From a virus, in the IMG/VR virus record IMGVR_UViG_3300017971_000443, positions 1 to 42,534 of that record: a DNA stretch of 42,534 bases; one strand, 5' to 3'. Both the position numbers and the translations under genes were made by a program. The notes under the pieces are model-generated. The model was not told where the DNA came from and ran no database searches. It was given only the letters and a program-made list of their open reading frames with translations. Every line of letters begins with the position of its first letter. The first letter of the stretch is position 1. Of this stretch, positions 21,521 through 29,362 are shown one piece after another.

Positions 21521-22362
21521 TGCCGAAAGTAAAAAGATTCAAAAGTGATAAACTTAGAACATTAGATCAAGCTATGAATTCAGGAGGTTTGGATTCTTGG
21601 GATAATTATATAGGGGATAGATCGTTTAAAGACTGGTATCTTTGTGCAGGCCATTCTAGGGATTCCTCCATATTAGAGGAAAGTAATTATCAAAGGATAT
21701 TAGAGGATTTAATAGCAGACTTTGGAGAGGATAGTATAGAAATACATTCTGTTAATCACTGGGCTTGTGGATGGATAGAGGAGATATTAATAGATCCTAC
21801 TAATAGGGCGTTGATAGAGAGAGTAGAGGAGATTAGAGAAGATTTAGAGAGTTATTGTATTTACGACGAAATAGATTATTATGAGAAAGAATCAGAAGCA
21901 AAAGAAGAGTGTTGGGAGAATTACGGGGAATCAGATTTTAAAAGCGAATTAGAAAAGGTATTTAACATAGACTTCGATTTAGCAGACAAAGAGGATTTAT
22001 CGGAGAAATTAATAGAATTTTGTTTTGATTATCTTGGAATAGTGGAGGAGATAGAAAATAATTCTGTTTATTATTACAGAATGGAGGAGGAGATAAAAGA
22101 ATTATCAGAGAAGGATTTTTTCACTTGGGAGAATGGGTATTTCAGAGGGTTTAAACTACCGTACGAACGGAATGGTGAGCTTTTCTTTGAAGGAGAGGAG
22201 ATTATTACATTAGATAATATCAATCCTCTCTATAGGCGGGAAAAGGGAAAGATAGTAGAATGTTTACAAGAGGATAAGTATAGAGTAAGACTTACTTGCA
22301 ATACAGAACTAATATTGGACGCAAAGGAAGAGGAATTCAGGAGGATAGAAGATTATGATTAA
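21520..22362 (+). CDS. Large acidic hypothetical phage protein
   Basis: A 280-residue acidic protein. The region DWYLCAGHSRDSSILEESN followed by HWACGWIEEILIDP resembles phage hypothetical proteins with an invariant H-W-A-x-G-W segment, which have no known function. The middle is glutamate-rich, and the C-terminal 50 residues look like a small beta domain. The start overlaps the previous stop as TAATG. Confidence 0.75.
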   Translation: MPKVKRFKSDKLRTLDQAMNSGGLDSWDNYIGDRSFKDWYLCAGHSRDSSILEESNYQRILEDLIADFGEDSIEIHSVNHWACGWIEEILIDPTNRALIERVEEIREDLESYCIYDEIDYYEKESEAKEECWENYGESDFKSELEKVFNIDFDLADKEDLSEKLIEFCFDYLGIVEEIENNSVYYYRMEEEIKELSEKDFFTWENGYFRGFKLPYERNGELFFEGEEIITLDNINPLYRREKGKIVECLQEDKYRVRLTCNTELILDAKEEEFRRIEDYD

Positions 22363-22441
22363 GATAGTACAAGTAGCAAGGGATCCTTTCGGTAGGTATG
22401 ATATAGTAAGGAAAACCATAGATAAAGAGGATAGGGGATAA
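22355..22441 (+). CDS. 28-residue peptide (ARDPFGRYDIVR)
   Basis: A frame overlapping the previous gene by eight bases encodes MIKIVQVARDPFGRYDIVRK and eight more residues. R-D-P-F-x-R-x-D/T-x-V-R is a motif I associate with very small phage proteins, which supports translation. Function unknown. Confidence 0.5.
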   Translation: MIKIVQVARDPFGRYDIVRKTIDKEDRG

Positions 22442-22470
22442 CGCAAGAGGATTAATAAAAAGATTTTTCC

Positions 22471-22499
22471 TTGACTATGGATTGATAGTATGGTAGGGT
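22471..22499 (+). promoter_or_regulatory. Possible rightward promoter
   Basis: TTGACT (22471-22476) is followed 17 bases later by TAGGGT (22494-22499), a weak -10 preceded by TGG. It lies 43 bases before the double zinc-finger gene. Confidence 0.35.
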
Positions 22500-22541
22500 T
22501 TTATTGAGGTTAAGAGACAATGTAATAAAGGAGAAACGACG

Positions 22542-22769
22542 ATGAAAGCTGTTTGTGATGAATGCAAAAAAGATATTATAGTTGATAGTATTGAGGATTA
22601 TTACTATTGTAATGGGTTATGCTGCAAGGTGTGCTATAGAGAGAGGAAAAGGAGAAGGGGGGAAAGAAAGATAATTTGTATGGTATGTAGGAAAGAAATA
22701 AAAGTGAAAGATTTATCGTATACGTACTATCCTAAAGGTTTGCGTTGTAATAATTGCTATACATGTTGA
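22542..22769 (+). CDS. Tandem double zinc-finger protein
   Basis: The 75-residue product consists of two copies of one small zinc domain. The first has CDEC, YYYCNGLCC and CKVC; the second CMVC, YYPKGLRC and CNNC. Each repeat follows the plan C-x2-C-(K/R)-K-(D/E)-I, Y-Y-x-x-G-L-x-C-x2-C-Y. A basic linker (RERKRRRGERK) joins them, which suggests nucleic-acid binding. The start follows AAAGGAGAAACGACG, a leader reused by the next gene. Confidence 0.8.
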   Translation: MKAVCDECKKDIIVDSIEDYYYCNGLCCKVCYRERKRRRGERKIICMVCRKEIKVKDLSYTYYPKGLRCNNCYTC

Positions 22770-22815
22770 TAGAATACCTTCCACCAAAAAAATTCAATTT
22801 TTCTTCCATTATTAT

Positions 22816-22844
22816 TTGACATTTAATCCAAACCATGATAATAT
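22816..22844 (+). promoter_or_regulatory. Rightward sigma-70-type promoter
   Basis: A perfect TTGACA (22816-22821) and TAATAT (22839-22844) are 17 bases apart, about 44 bases before the next start codon. It lies in the short AT-rich gap after the double zinc-finger gene. Confidence 0.7.
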
Positions 22845-22887
22845 ATAAGTAGTGAACGATTAATACTACTTTATAGGAGAAACGACG

Positions 22888-23034
22888 ATGAGCGAAGTGA
22901 AAAAAGCTTGTGCTGATTGCTTTAAAGAAGTATCGGCAAAAGAGCCGCAAATCATGGTTTTCCGTGATGGGGAATCCGCAATGGTGTGTGAGGATTGTTA
23001 TTATACTCAAAGCGATATTATAGACCTGAATTAA
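22888..23034 (+). CDS. Small zinc-ribbon protein
   Basis: A 48-residue product with CADC (residues 8-11) and CEDC (residues 34-37), a single zinc ribbon. The GGAGAAACGACG leader directly before its ATG is identical to that of the double zinc-finger gene, so the leader and gene type may have been duplicated together. Confidence 0.7.
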   Translation: MSEVKKACADCFKEVSAKEPQIMVFRDGESAMVCEDCYYTQSDIIDLN

Positions 23035-23045
23035 GGAGAAACGCA

Positions 23046-23183
23046 ATGGACAAGCAAGCAAGCAAGGCAATGAAGAACGGCAATGTGAAGGTTACTCAAT
23101 ACGAATACACAAGAATCGGCAATAACGGCGAAGTTAAAAGGTTTTTCTGGCTCGTGACGGCCATGATGAAGGAGGGGAAATAG
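23046..23183 (+). CDS. Small basic hypothetical protein
   Basis: A 45-residue product, MDKQASKAMKNGNVKVTQYE then a beta-like TRIGNNGEVKRFFWLVT. I start at 23046 behind AAGGAGAAACGCA; the frame is open further upstream but within the previous gene. No family recognised. Confidence 0.65.
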   Translation: MDKQASKAMKNGNVKVTQYEYTRIGNNGEVKRFFWLVTAMMKEGK

Positions 23184-23185
23184 AC

Positions 23186-23401
23186 ATGCTACCAAATCAA
23201 TCAAAGTATAGAGGACTCATAATTAACGAAGAAACGGGCGAAGAAAAGGACTCTAACAACAGGCAAAATTTCGATAGTATCAATGCCGCGAGATTGTTCG
23301 CGGCAGACAAGCTTTCTGGCCTTGAGCTTTTAGATCTCTACGATGAGACGGGCGAAACGGTGATAACCCTTGATCCTTGGGGTGAGGCATTCTATAGATA
23401 G
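23186..23401 (+). CDS. Small hypothetical protein
   Basis: A 71-residue product (YRGLIINEETGEEKDSNNRQ, ending LDPWGEAFYR) preceded by GGAGGGGAAA. No family recognised. It is the last gene before the repeat-containing gap that separates the small-protein unit from the packaging unit. Confidence 0.65.
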   Translation: MLPNQSKYRGLIINEETGEEKDSNNRQNFDSINAARLFAADKLSGLELLDLYDETGETVITLDPWGEAFYR

Positions 23402-23415
23402 CCATAACTCGCGGT

Positions 23416-23452
23416 CTTGCAAGGGGTTATCGTTTCTCCTTCCCCTTGCAAG
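23416..23452. other. Perfect inverted repeat after small-protein unit
   Basis: CTTGCAAGGGG and CCCCTTGCAAG form a perfect 11-bp stem around a 15-base loop, starting 15 bases after the preceding stop codon. No T-run follows, so it may be a factor-dependent or weak terminator, or an mRNA-stabilising 3' end. Each arm includes the palindrome CTTGCAAG. Confidence 0.65.
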
Positions 23453-23505
23453 GCTGCGTGAGGGATATGCTTCATATAATATGCAAACCGTTAGATCACG
23501 CGCCG

Positions 23506-23597
23506 TCAAAAAAATTTGGGGATTTATTTTTTAGCCATTTAATCTAAATCAAGTACGAACTTCAAAAAAATTTGGAGATTTATTTTTTAGCCATTTA
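23506..23597. repeat. Pair of 36-bp direct repeats
   Basis: A 36-bp sequence beginning TCAAAAAAATTTGG and ending TTTAGCCATTTA occurs at 23506-23541 and 23562-23597 with one mismatch, separated by 20 bp. No gene covers it. It lies just upstream of the promoter at 23659 and could be a regulatory or recombination site. Confidence 0.9.
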
Positions 23598-23658
23598 TTT
23601 AAAACAGATAGCCTAAAACCTACCCAAAACTACCCATAAAATATTTTTTAAAAATTAC

Positions 23659-23687
23659 TTGACTTTTCACAGTCCATATGATATACT
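23659..23687 (+). promoter_or_regulatory. Strong rightward promoter of packaging unit
   Basis: TTGACT (23659-23664) and TATACT (23682-23687), each one base from consensus, are separated by 17 bases. Transcription from about 23694 would cover the zinc-ribbon gene, both terminase candidates and the metallophosphoesterase, up to the terminator at 30451. Confidence 0.8.
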
Positions 23688-23736
23688 ATATCTGAAATTC
23701 TAGCTACATCTAGCAGTCCTGTTTGGAGGTAAGCTT

Positions 23737-23901
23737 ATGCAAGTGGACCATGAGCATCTCTTTAATAGGTACTGTACTCGATGTAAGAAAACGAGGCCTT
23801 ATAGCTATCTTACTAAAGCGAATGGGCTAAAGTATGAGGTATGCCTCTACTGCTTTAAGGAATATAGATGTCGAACTTCGAAGAAACCTACGGGGGAATA
23901 A
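23737..23901 (+). CDS. Small zinc-finger protein
   Basis: A 54-residue product with CTRC (residues 13-16) and CLYC (residues 37-40), a single zinc knuckle pair, plus basic residues between. GGAGG eight bases before the ATG is an excellent ribosome site. Its last 34 bases overlap the next gene in another frame. Confidence 0.7.
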   Translation: MQVDHEHLFNRYCTRCKKTRPYSYLTKANGLKYEVCLYCFKEYRCRTSKKPTGE

Positions 23902-24776
23902 AGAGAAATAAATTCGCCCCAGAGGAACAGAGACGGTTTTGGAGAGAGGCGGTCGCTTATGACCAAGCTACCGGTGAGTCTACTTATCAGGAACGATTAC
24001 TAACGGCGTATCGGCTAGTCCGGGAGCTCGCTCACATCCGGGGAGCCATTAAGCCCGACGAATCTCTAATCCAGGGCCTAAGCCTCATCCACGACCAAAA
24101 GAAAGAGAGTATGTGGACCGCCGAAGTCCCAGGCTCTAAGTCCAATACTAGAGCTAAATATGCTCTAGATTTACAAGAAGCCACGATGAGCATCCTCCCA
24201 CCCCAGAAACCCCATAATATGAATGGTGATTACCTCCCGGCGAAGGATCCAAAAATCCAGAACTACCTAAAAACCCTAGACTTTTTAGCCCAGAGACTAT
24301 CTCTTTATGCTACTCATAAGTCCTCACTAGGAATGAAATCTTTCCTAGACCCAAACACTATCCAAGCCGCCTTTCCTAGTGCGCCTGAGATTATGGCCTT
24401 TGAGCAAACCCTTATCAAAGAAGGAATTGAGGCTCTCGTAACCCAAGGAACCCTCTCGGCTATCGATTGGTTCTCCTCTAATTACGAGTTTAATCTCCCA
24501 GAAACCAAAAGAATTTTAAAAATAGCTCTTGACTCTTCGCAAGAATTGATGTATATTGATAAGAAGGCGCATCAAGCTCTTCTCTTGTTGGATATAGAGC
24601 GCATCAAAGCCAAAGCGCAGGAGGACGGCGAACTGAGAACCGCCCTCGCTGCGATAAAGTTGAAGGCGGAAATGTTAGGATTGAAGCAAACGAACGAATC
24701 AGGAAGCACGATGGGGAAATACTTACAGGAAATGTATGAAGTAGCAAAAACGAAGAAATTGAAGGGGCCTAAGTAA
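23868..24776 (+). CDS. Putative terminase small subunit
   Basis: The 302-residue, largely helical protein lies a few small genes upstream of the large terminase. Its C-terminal region (IERIKAKAQEDGELRTALAA, then IKLKAEMLGL) resembles the end of small terminase subunits or DNA-packaging adaptors that couple to TerL. No clear helix-turn-helix is visible, so position is the main argument. AAGGA six bases before the ATG supports the start. Confidence 0.45.
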   Translation: MSNFEETYGGIKRNKFAPEEQRRFWREAVAYDQATGESTYQERLLTAYRLVRELAHIRGAIKPDESLIQGLSLIHDQKKESMWTAEVPGSKSNTRAKYALDLQEATMSILPPQKPHNMNGDYLPAKDPKIQNYLKTLDFLAQRLSLYATHKSSLGMKSFLDPNTIQAAFPSAPEIMAFEQTLIKEGIEALVTQGTLSAIDWFSSNYEFNLPETKRILKIALDSSQELMYIDKKAHQALLLLDIERIKAKAQEDGELRTALAAIKLKAEMLGLKQTNESGSTMGKYLQEMYEVAKTKKLKGPK

Positions 24777-25009
24777 TGAAGCAGATAGTAGAATTTACAA
24801 TCCATATCCAAAAAGAGGATTATGATACGGATCAGTACTTAAAGGTAGAGGATTGCGCTTACAAGAGTCCTCAAGAGCACATCCTGGAGTGGATAGAAAA
24901 CGGGGTAATAGTGGAAGCGCACGAATACGTTTGGTTCCCTCCAGATAGGATACGAGAGATTAACTTTAGATGGTTAAAAGAGGAAGAAGATGCCCCCGAA
25001 GAAAAATAA
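24776..25009 (+). CDS. Small hypothetical protein, paralog 1
   Basis: A 77-residue product with a C-terminal WFPPDRIREINFRWL motif shared in altered form with the next gene (WIPPHRILSINLTYF). It overlaps the preceding stop as TAATG. Function unknown; the W-x-P-P-x-R-I-x-x-I-N end reads like a beta-hairpin. Confidence 0.7.
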   Translation: MKQIVEFTIHIQKEDYDTDQYLKVEDCAYKSPQEHILEWIENGVIVEAHEYVWFPPDRIREINFRWLKEEEDAPEEK

Positions 25010-25235
25010 GGTAGGATTAGAGGTTTTGGTGGAGGACATAAACGCTCTCCACGGATATAAAGTCCACAGGAGAACGGTGGACGTATCAGGTGGAAATCAA
25101 GCGATAGATAACCTCCTGGAAAACATTACGAATAAGGGATTTCGGTATCCGGGGTCCACGGGGGATCCAGAGAGTACAGAAGTTTGGATACCCCCACACA
25201 GAATCCTAAGTATTAATTTGACGTATTTTGATTAA
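24990..25235 (+). CDS. Small hypothetical protein, paralog 2
   Basis: An 81-residue product starting MPPKKNKVGLEVLVEDINAL and ending in WIPPHRILSINLTYFD, so a diverged relative of the previous gene, with which it overlaps by 20 bases. Function unknown. Confidence 0.7.
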   Translation: MPPKKNKVGLEVLVEDINALHGYKVHRRTVDVSGGNQAIDNLLENITNKGFRYPGSTGDPESTEVWIPPHRILSINLTYFD

Positions 25236-25244
25236 GGAGCAAAA

Positions 25245-25535
25245 ATGGACGAATTGAAAGAAGCATTACAGGAACGATTGACGAATCTTTTACAAGAGTT
25301 TAAGAAGGATGCTGCTACGGACTTGACGGAATTTGCCTCGGCAATCTCTACAGACATGACGTTGGCTATGCAATCGGATGCCTCATCAGAACACATGAAC
25401 CGGCTCTTGCGGCAATTGAATGCTTTGCAAGAGCAATACCAAGTGAAGTTGGTATCCAAGGGGCTTGTGAGCTTGAACAGTATCCTTATGCTGGTATTCG
25501 AAGTGGCATCAAAAGCTTTAGTAGCAACGATTTAA
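25245..25535 (+). CDS. Helical hypothetical protein
   Basis: A 96-residue helical product (DELKEALQERLTNLLQEFKK), with a hydrophobic C-terminal stretch (LNSILMLVFEVASKALVATI) that might associate with membrane. AAGGAG precedes the ATG. It lies directly before a multi-pass membrane protein, so they may act together. Confidence 0.65.
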   Translation: MDELKEALQERLTNLLQEFKKDAATDLTEFASAISTDMTLAMQSDASSEHMNRLLRQLNALQEQYQVKLVSKGLVSLNSILMLVFEVASKALVATI

Positions 25536-25551
25536 CGAAAGGACTAAATAT

Positions 25552-26121
25552 ATGCCTTGGTATCAAGATGGAGCTTGGGTGATTAAGATTTTGGCCCTGA
25601 TGGGAGCCATTATCGCAATGTGGTTAGGACAGACGGAGATCGCTACGGTCCTTATCGGATTAGTAGGAATTGGGAGTATCTATAACCAACAAAAAAATGG
25701 GGGCGGAACAAAATCAGATGTAGGTAGATTTCTGATTCCTCTCGTTATTGCATCATTTTTCATTGGCCTTATGTGTTTTTCCTGTATTTCTTTGAATGTA
25801 AAAGAAATGCCAGAGGCTACGGGGGAAATTGCAGCCGATATTATTGTAAGACACGACGAATACGTGGAATTTGATCCGGATATCACAGATAAGGAGCGGG
25901 TAGCGTATCTTTATCAGTCGTCCGCAGTAAAAGTCTTTACGACTGGGGAAATCCCGATTACAGAAGAGGGAATCACGTTTTTCTATGCAATAATTGCCAG
26001 ACATGACCGTTATTGCAACGAAGATTTGAATACTTCGTATCTACACAGAAGGATTAATCTAAGGGATTCGGCTATTTTGAAGCGATATTTGGACAATATT
26101 ACGGATGCGCCAACAGATTAG
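25552..26121 (+). CDS. Membrane protein with periplasmic-like domain
   Basis: The 189-residue product has two closely spaced hydrophobic segments near the N-terminus (about 9-24 and 27-43) and a third at about 61-82 (LIPLVIASFFIGLMCFSCIS), followed by a soluble domain of about 105 residues. Together with the single-pass protein at 26406 it could be part of a lysis or envelope module. No lytic enzyme is visible next to it, so that is tentative. Confidence 0.65.
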   Translation: MPWYQDGAWVIKILALMGAIIAMWLGQTEIATVLIGLVGIGSIYNQQKNGGGTKSDVGRFLIPLVIASFFIGLMCFSCISLNVKEMPEATGEIAADIIVRHDEYVEFDPDITDKERVAYLYQSSAVKVFTTGEIPITEEGITFFYAIIARHDRYCNEDLNTSYLHRRINLRDSAILKRYLDNITDAPTD

Positions 26122-26245
26122 TTTAAAAGAAGCTAGAGATTTGGCTTTAGAAATCACCAAAAAGACAGATGAGCGATTGGAACAAGAGCGAAAAGTCTTT
26201 TTGGACTCTTTATTGGACAATATTACCGATGAATTACGGGACTAA
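26105..26245 (+). CDS. Small charged helical protein
   Basis: A 46-residue product (MRQQISLKEARDLALEITKK) overlapping the end of the previous gene. Its final residues, LDNITDELRD, echo the previous protein's end, LDNITDAPTD, because TTGGACAATATTAC(G/C)GATG occurs twice (26089-26107 and 26213-26231). Function unknown. Confidence 0.5.
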   Translation: MRQQISLKEARDLALEITKKTDERLEQERKVFLDSLLDNITDELRD

Positions 26246-26405
26246 TTTAAAAGAACGCCAAAGAATTATACTCGAAGCAGAAAAGACCTTATACAAAGGA
26301 AAAAAACTTACGGATTTGGCGTATTGGGAGCTTTTAGAGGCTGTTTTATTTTTTAGAAATGGCCTTAAAGAGGAATTATATTTACAAACAAGGGAATTAG
26401 CGTAA
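26229..26405 (+). CDS. Small helical protein
   Basis: A 58-residue product (MNYGTNLKERQRIILEAEKT). I start at 26229, where the upstream sequence repeats that of the gene at 26105, rather than at an earlier in-frame ATG (26169) that overlaps the previous gene fully. Function unknown. Confidence 0.55.
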   Translation: MNYGTNLKERQRIILEAEKTLYKGKKLTDLAYWELLEAVLFFRNGLKEELYLQTRELA

Positions 26406-26705
26406 ATGCCAGCAGAAAAGCCCAAGGATAAAACCATTAGAGATCATCTCCAGGAGCAAGGAGAAGGAATTGCTTACTTAAAAGGTAAGATGGATGCTTT
26501 GCACGAACACTCGAAAGAGTGTACGGAAAGGTGTCTAGGAAAGGAGGGAAAAGGAGGATTAGTGGATAGGGTGGGATCCCTAGAAACTAAAGTCAAATGG
26601 GGCCTTGGGCTTATTTCTGCTACCTTTACGGCGGTGATTGGGGCCACCATAGCCGCCGTAAAGATGTTCTTTTTCTCTAAATTCACTGGAGGAGGAAGTG
26701 TTTAA
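26406..26705 (+). CDS. XhlA-like single-pass membrane protein
   Basis: The 99-residue product has a charged helical N-terminal part with two cysteines (KECTERCLGK), then a transmembrane helix at about residues 65-91 (VKWGLGLISATFTAVIGATI). Charged amphipathic helix plus C-terminal membrane span is the layout of haemolysin XhlA/holin-accessory proteins. A lysis role is possible but not shown. Confidence 0.5.
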   Translation: MPAEKPKDKTIRDHLQEQGEGIAYLKGKMDALHEHSKECTERCLGKEGKGGLVDRVGSLETKVKWGLGLISATFTAVIGATIAAVKMFFFSKFTGGGSV

Positions 26706-28214
26706 TTGAGGGATCGTTATGTTATCTCTGAAATTAGAGAGAGGGGATTTGAACCTCCCGATATTATAAAACAATTATCAGAGAAAATAGGAGGGAGTAT
26801 TCAAGCTGTGCTAACGCCATTCCAAGAGATTTATAGCGAGTTTAGGGACGACATCTTTAAGTTTGCCGCCCTTATAGGTTTCGAACCAACTTGGCAACAA
26901 GCGGAGATTATGAAATGTGTACAATGGGAAGAAACTATAGCAAAACCAGAACAAAAGCTACGCCGTATTGCAGTCAAATCTGGTCAGGGGCCTGGGAAAA
27001 CCGCACTTACAACGGTTCTTGCCCTTTTTCGGCAGTTCAGACATCCTGGGGCGTGGTGCGTTGTTATGGCTCCTTCAGAGAAACAAGCGAAGAATTGGCT
27101 GAAAGAATGCGAGCGGTCTCTAGAACATGCTCCGGAATTTCTAAGAGCAATGGTTAGAGCCCAGAAGAAGGTAATCTCATTCTTGGGAGATGGGAAATAC
27201 GCTATCGAAGTAGCTACCGCCGCAAAGAAAGAGAACGCCGCTGGAGTCCATCACCCTTACCTTACAGTAATTATAGATGAGGCGACCGGGGTTGACCGGG
27301 AAATTATCGAAACATGCTTAGGGACTATGACACAACCCGGAAACCTCATCTTTTTAATCTCGAATCCTACGGACCGGGATACGGCGTTTTTTGATTGTTT
27401 TAACGAACAGCAACACCTTTGGCATACGTTTACCTTTAACTCGGAAGAGTCGCCTATCGTAGACAAAAACCACATCAAGGCGCTGGAGGACCAATACGGT
27501 AGAGACTCAGACTTGTATCGCTTTAGGGTATTGGGGAAATTCCCGAAGGTGGATCGAGATACCGTTATCAATATAGACGATTTACATGCCTGTACGAAGA
27601 CCGACCCTTACCGTTGCGCTATGATGTTGGACCGCTCTAAGCAGGTAGGGATAGACCTAGCCAGATTTGGAAGCGACGAATCTGTCGTTTATGCGCGCTC
27701 AGGTGGAACTGTAGTAGACACAAAGATTTACACCAAGACGGAACCAATTACGGTGATTTTGGAGGCGTTTGAACGACAAAAATCTCTTGGTTGGTCTGAT
27801 GATGTCGTGAAATATGTACAGGATATGGGAGGCTTGGGAGGGGGGCTTGCTTATAATTACCATGACCGAGGGAAGCAGATTTTAGAGTTTTACTTCCATG
27901 CTCACGCGCATAATTCGAAGGATTACCAGAATAAGATTACGGAGGCGTACTTCCATTTTTCGAATTTGTTAAAGCAGAGGAAGGTTCATCTAAAGTATGA
28001 TAGGCTATTGTTCCATCAATTGTCTTCCAGGAAGTATGAGGCCCCTAAAGGAAGGCTGAAGCTGGAGACGAAAGAGAAGTTTGCGGATAGGAATAACAAG
28101 ATGTCCCCCGATAGAGCAGATGCTATGGTATTAACTTTTTATTATATGACTGGTTCTGGAGGGATTATTACGACGAAACGCTCAGATAAGAGGGTGGGGG
28201 TACAATTGAGGTAA
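26706..28214 (+). CDS. terL: Terminase large subunit
   Basis: The 502-residue DNA-packaging motor has Walker A SGQGPGKT (92-99), Walker B LTVIIDEA (186-193) and a motif III/coupling segment (NLIFLISNPTD). The C-terminal RNase H-like nuclease begins with D317 in VGIDLARFGSDES and ends with an acidic SPDRADAM. Translation starts at TTG, behind GGAGGA. This enzyme cuts concatemeric DNA and pumps it into procapsids. Unusually, no portal or capsid gene follows it. Confidence 0.95.
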   Translation: MRDRYVISEIRERGFEPPDIIKQLSEKIGGSIQAVLTPFQEIYSEFRDDIFKFAALIGFEPTWQQAEIMKCVQWEETIAKPEQKLRRIAVKSGQGPGKTALTTVLALFRQFRHPGAWCVVMAPSEKQAKNWLKECERSLEHAPEFLRAMVRAQKKVISFLGDGKYAIEVATAAKKENAAGVHHPYLTVIIDEATGVDREIIETCLGTMTQPGNLIFLISNPTDRDTAFFDCFNEQQHLWHTFTFNSEESPIVDKNHIKALEDQYGRDSDLYRFRVLGKFPKVDRDTVINIDDLHACTKTDPYRCAMMLDRSKQVGIDLARFGSDESVVYARSGGTVVDTKIYTKTEPITVILEAFERQKSLGWSDDVVKYVQDMGGLGGGLAYNYHDRGKQILEFYFHAHAHNSKDYQNKITEAYFHFSNLLKQRKVHLKYDRLLFHQLSSRKYEAPKGRLKLETKEKFADRNNKMSPDRADAMVLTFYYMTGSGGIITTKRSDKRVGVQLR

Positions 28215-28432
28215 TGAAAAAATATAAAGATTTTAAATCGAATTGTTCTTTTGCTTCGTTTAAGTTTGATGTACTGTGGCATGATAAAGAGAAAAAGTTT
28301 ATGGGGATCTGTTTAGATCCTCCCACATTTGCTGGAGAAAAGTTTTTTGCGGATTGGGAAGATGGGGCATTAATCGGTATAATGAATAAGATTTGTTCAA
28401 GGTTATATCAAAAACCACCAGAAAGTTATTAA
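28214..28432 (+). CDS. Small hypothetical protein
   Basis: A 72-residue product (MKKYKDFKSNCSFASFKFDV) with no recognised motif. It is coupled to the terminase by TAATG and to the next gene in the same way. Confidence 0.65.
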   Translation: MKKYKDFKSNCSFASFKFDVLWHDKEKKFMGICLDPPTFAGEKFFADWEDGALIGIMNKICSRLYQKPPESY

Positions 28433-28671
28433 TGCTCTGTGATGTATGCGATATCCGTTTAAAAATAACGCACTCCTTTTCCGCAGGACGAGGAGGAAAG
28501 ACCGCTACTGCCAAATGCCCCGAATGTGGAAAGCGATTTACTCTTGTTTCTATTTTGGTTCCTTACGCAGGAAGGGGAAACGGGGCAGCAGCTATGGCAA
28601 GAAAATTAAAAAGGGCTGGACAGGAAGGCAAAAATAAGGTAGAATTATTAAATGAGAGTAACGAAGCCTAG
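28432..28671 (+). CDS. Zinc-ribbon regulator-like protein
   Basis: The 79-residue product has CDVC at residues 3-6 and CPECGKRF about 30 residues later, then a basic C-terminus (AMARKLKRAGQEGKN). This resembles small phage zinc-ribbon transcription regulators. I start at the ATG 28432, which overlaps the previous stop (TAATG); the frame is open 39 bases further upstream. Confidence 0.7.
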   Translation: MLCDVCDIRLKITHSFSAGRGGKTATAKCPECGKRFTLVSILVPYAGRGNGAAAMARKLKRAGQEGKNKVELLNESNEA

Positions 28672-29362
28672 ATATAAAGTAGTTGCTGGAGGAGATATCC
28701 ACTTCCCCTTCCATAACAGGAAGGCGGTTAGTGAGTTCCTAACACTTATACGATGTGAGCAACCTACTCATACTGTTCTAATGGGCGATACTTTAGATAT
28801 GTATAATCTCTCTAGGTATTTAAAAAAGCCTAAGTCCTACTCTTCTATGTACGAGATCCAAGAGGCAAGAAGGTTCTTTAAAAAACTAAAAAAGGTATCT
28901 CCTAATAGTATAGATTATATTTTAGAAGGGAATCACGAAGAACGACAAACCAAATACCTATTAAGGAATTCTCCAGAACTTTTAGAATATGAGTGTCTTA
29001 AAGTTCCTAATCTTTTGGGTTTAGACGATTTCGGTATCCATTGGGTTCCTGCGAGATCCGAACTTCGAATAGACGGAATCCTATATACGCACGGAAGGCA
29101 TACGTGCGTAGATGCTGGAGGCTCTGTAAAGAAAGAGCAGTTAAAATATAGAGAGGATATGGTGATGGGGCATTGTCATCGCTTAGCTTTAATCCATACG
29201 CAAGCGGGGATACCTGGAGGGCCAAACCAGATAGTAGGAGTAGAGGCAGGATTCTTGGGCGATAAGAAGTCCGAAGGATTTGCTTACGTAAATAAGCCCA
29301 ATTGGTGCAATGGGGCTGTAGTGATAAATAAAAGAAAAGTACGATTGGAGGTTTTTGAATAA
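28652..29362 (+). CDS. Calcineurin-like metallophosphoesterase
   Basis: The 236-residue protein shows the full metal-binding signature in order: GDIHFPFH, GDTLDMYN, GNHEER, THGRH and GHCHR. These enzymes hydrolyse phosphomonoesters or phosphodiesters using two metal ions. Phage members include DNA exonuclease-like and nucleotide or protein phosphatases, and the substrate here is unknown. It overlaps the preceding gene by 20 bases. Confidence 0.9.
   Translation: MRVTKPRYKVVAGGDIHFPFHNRKAVSEFLTLIRCEQPTHTVLMGDTLDMYNLSRYLKKPKSYSSMYEIQEARRFFKKLKKVSPNSIDYILEGNHEERQTKYLLRNSPELLEYECLKVPNLLGLDDFGIHWVPARSELRIDGILYTHGRHTCVDAGGSVKKEQLKYREDMVMGHCHRLALIHTQAGIPGGPNQIVGVEAGFLGDKKSEGFAYVNKPNWCNGAVVINKRKVRLEVFE

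Noticed and set aside
23506-23597. CRISPR-like repeat pair
   Set aside because: Only two copies, a 20-bp spacer, AT-rich repeat without dyad, and no cas genes; it is better described as a direct-repeat regulatory or recombination site.
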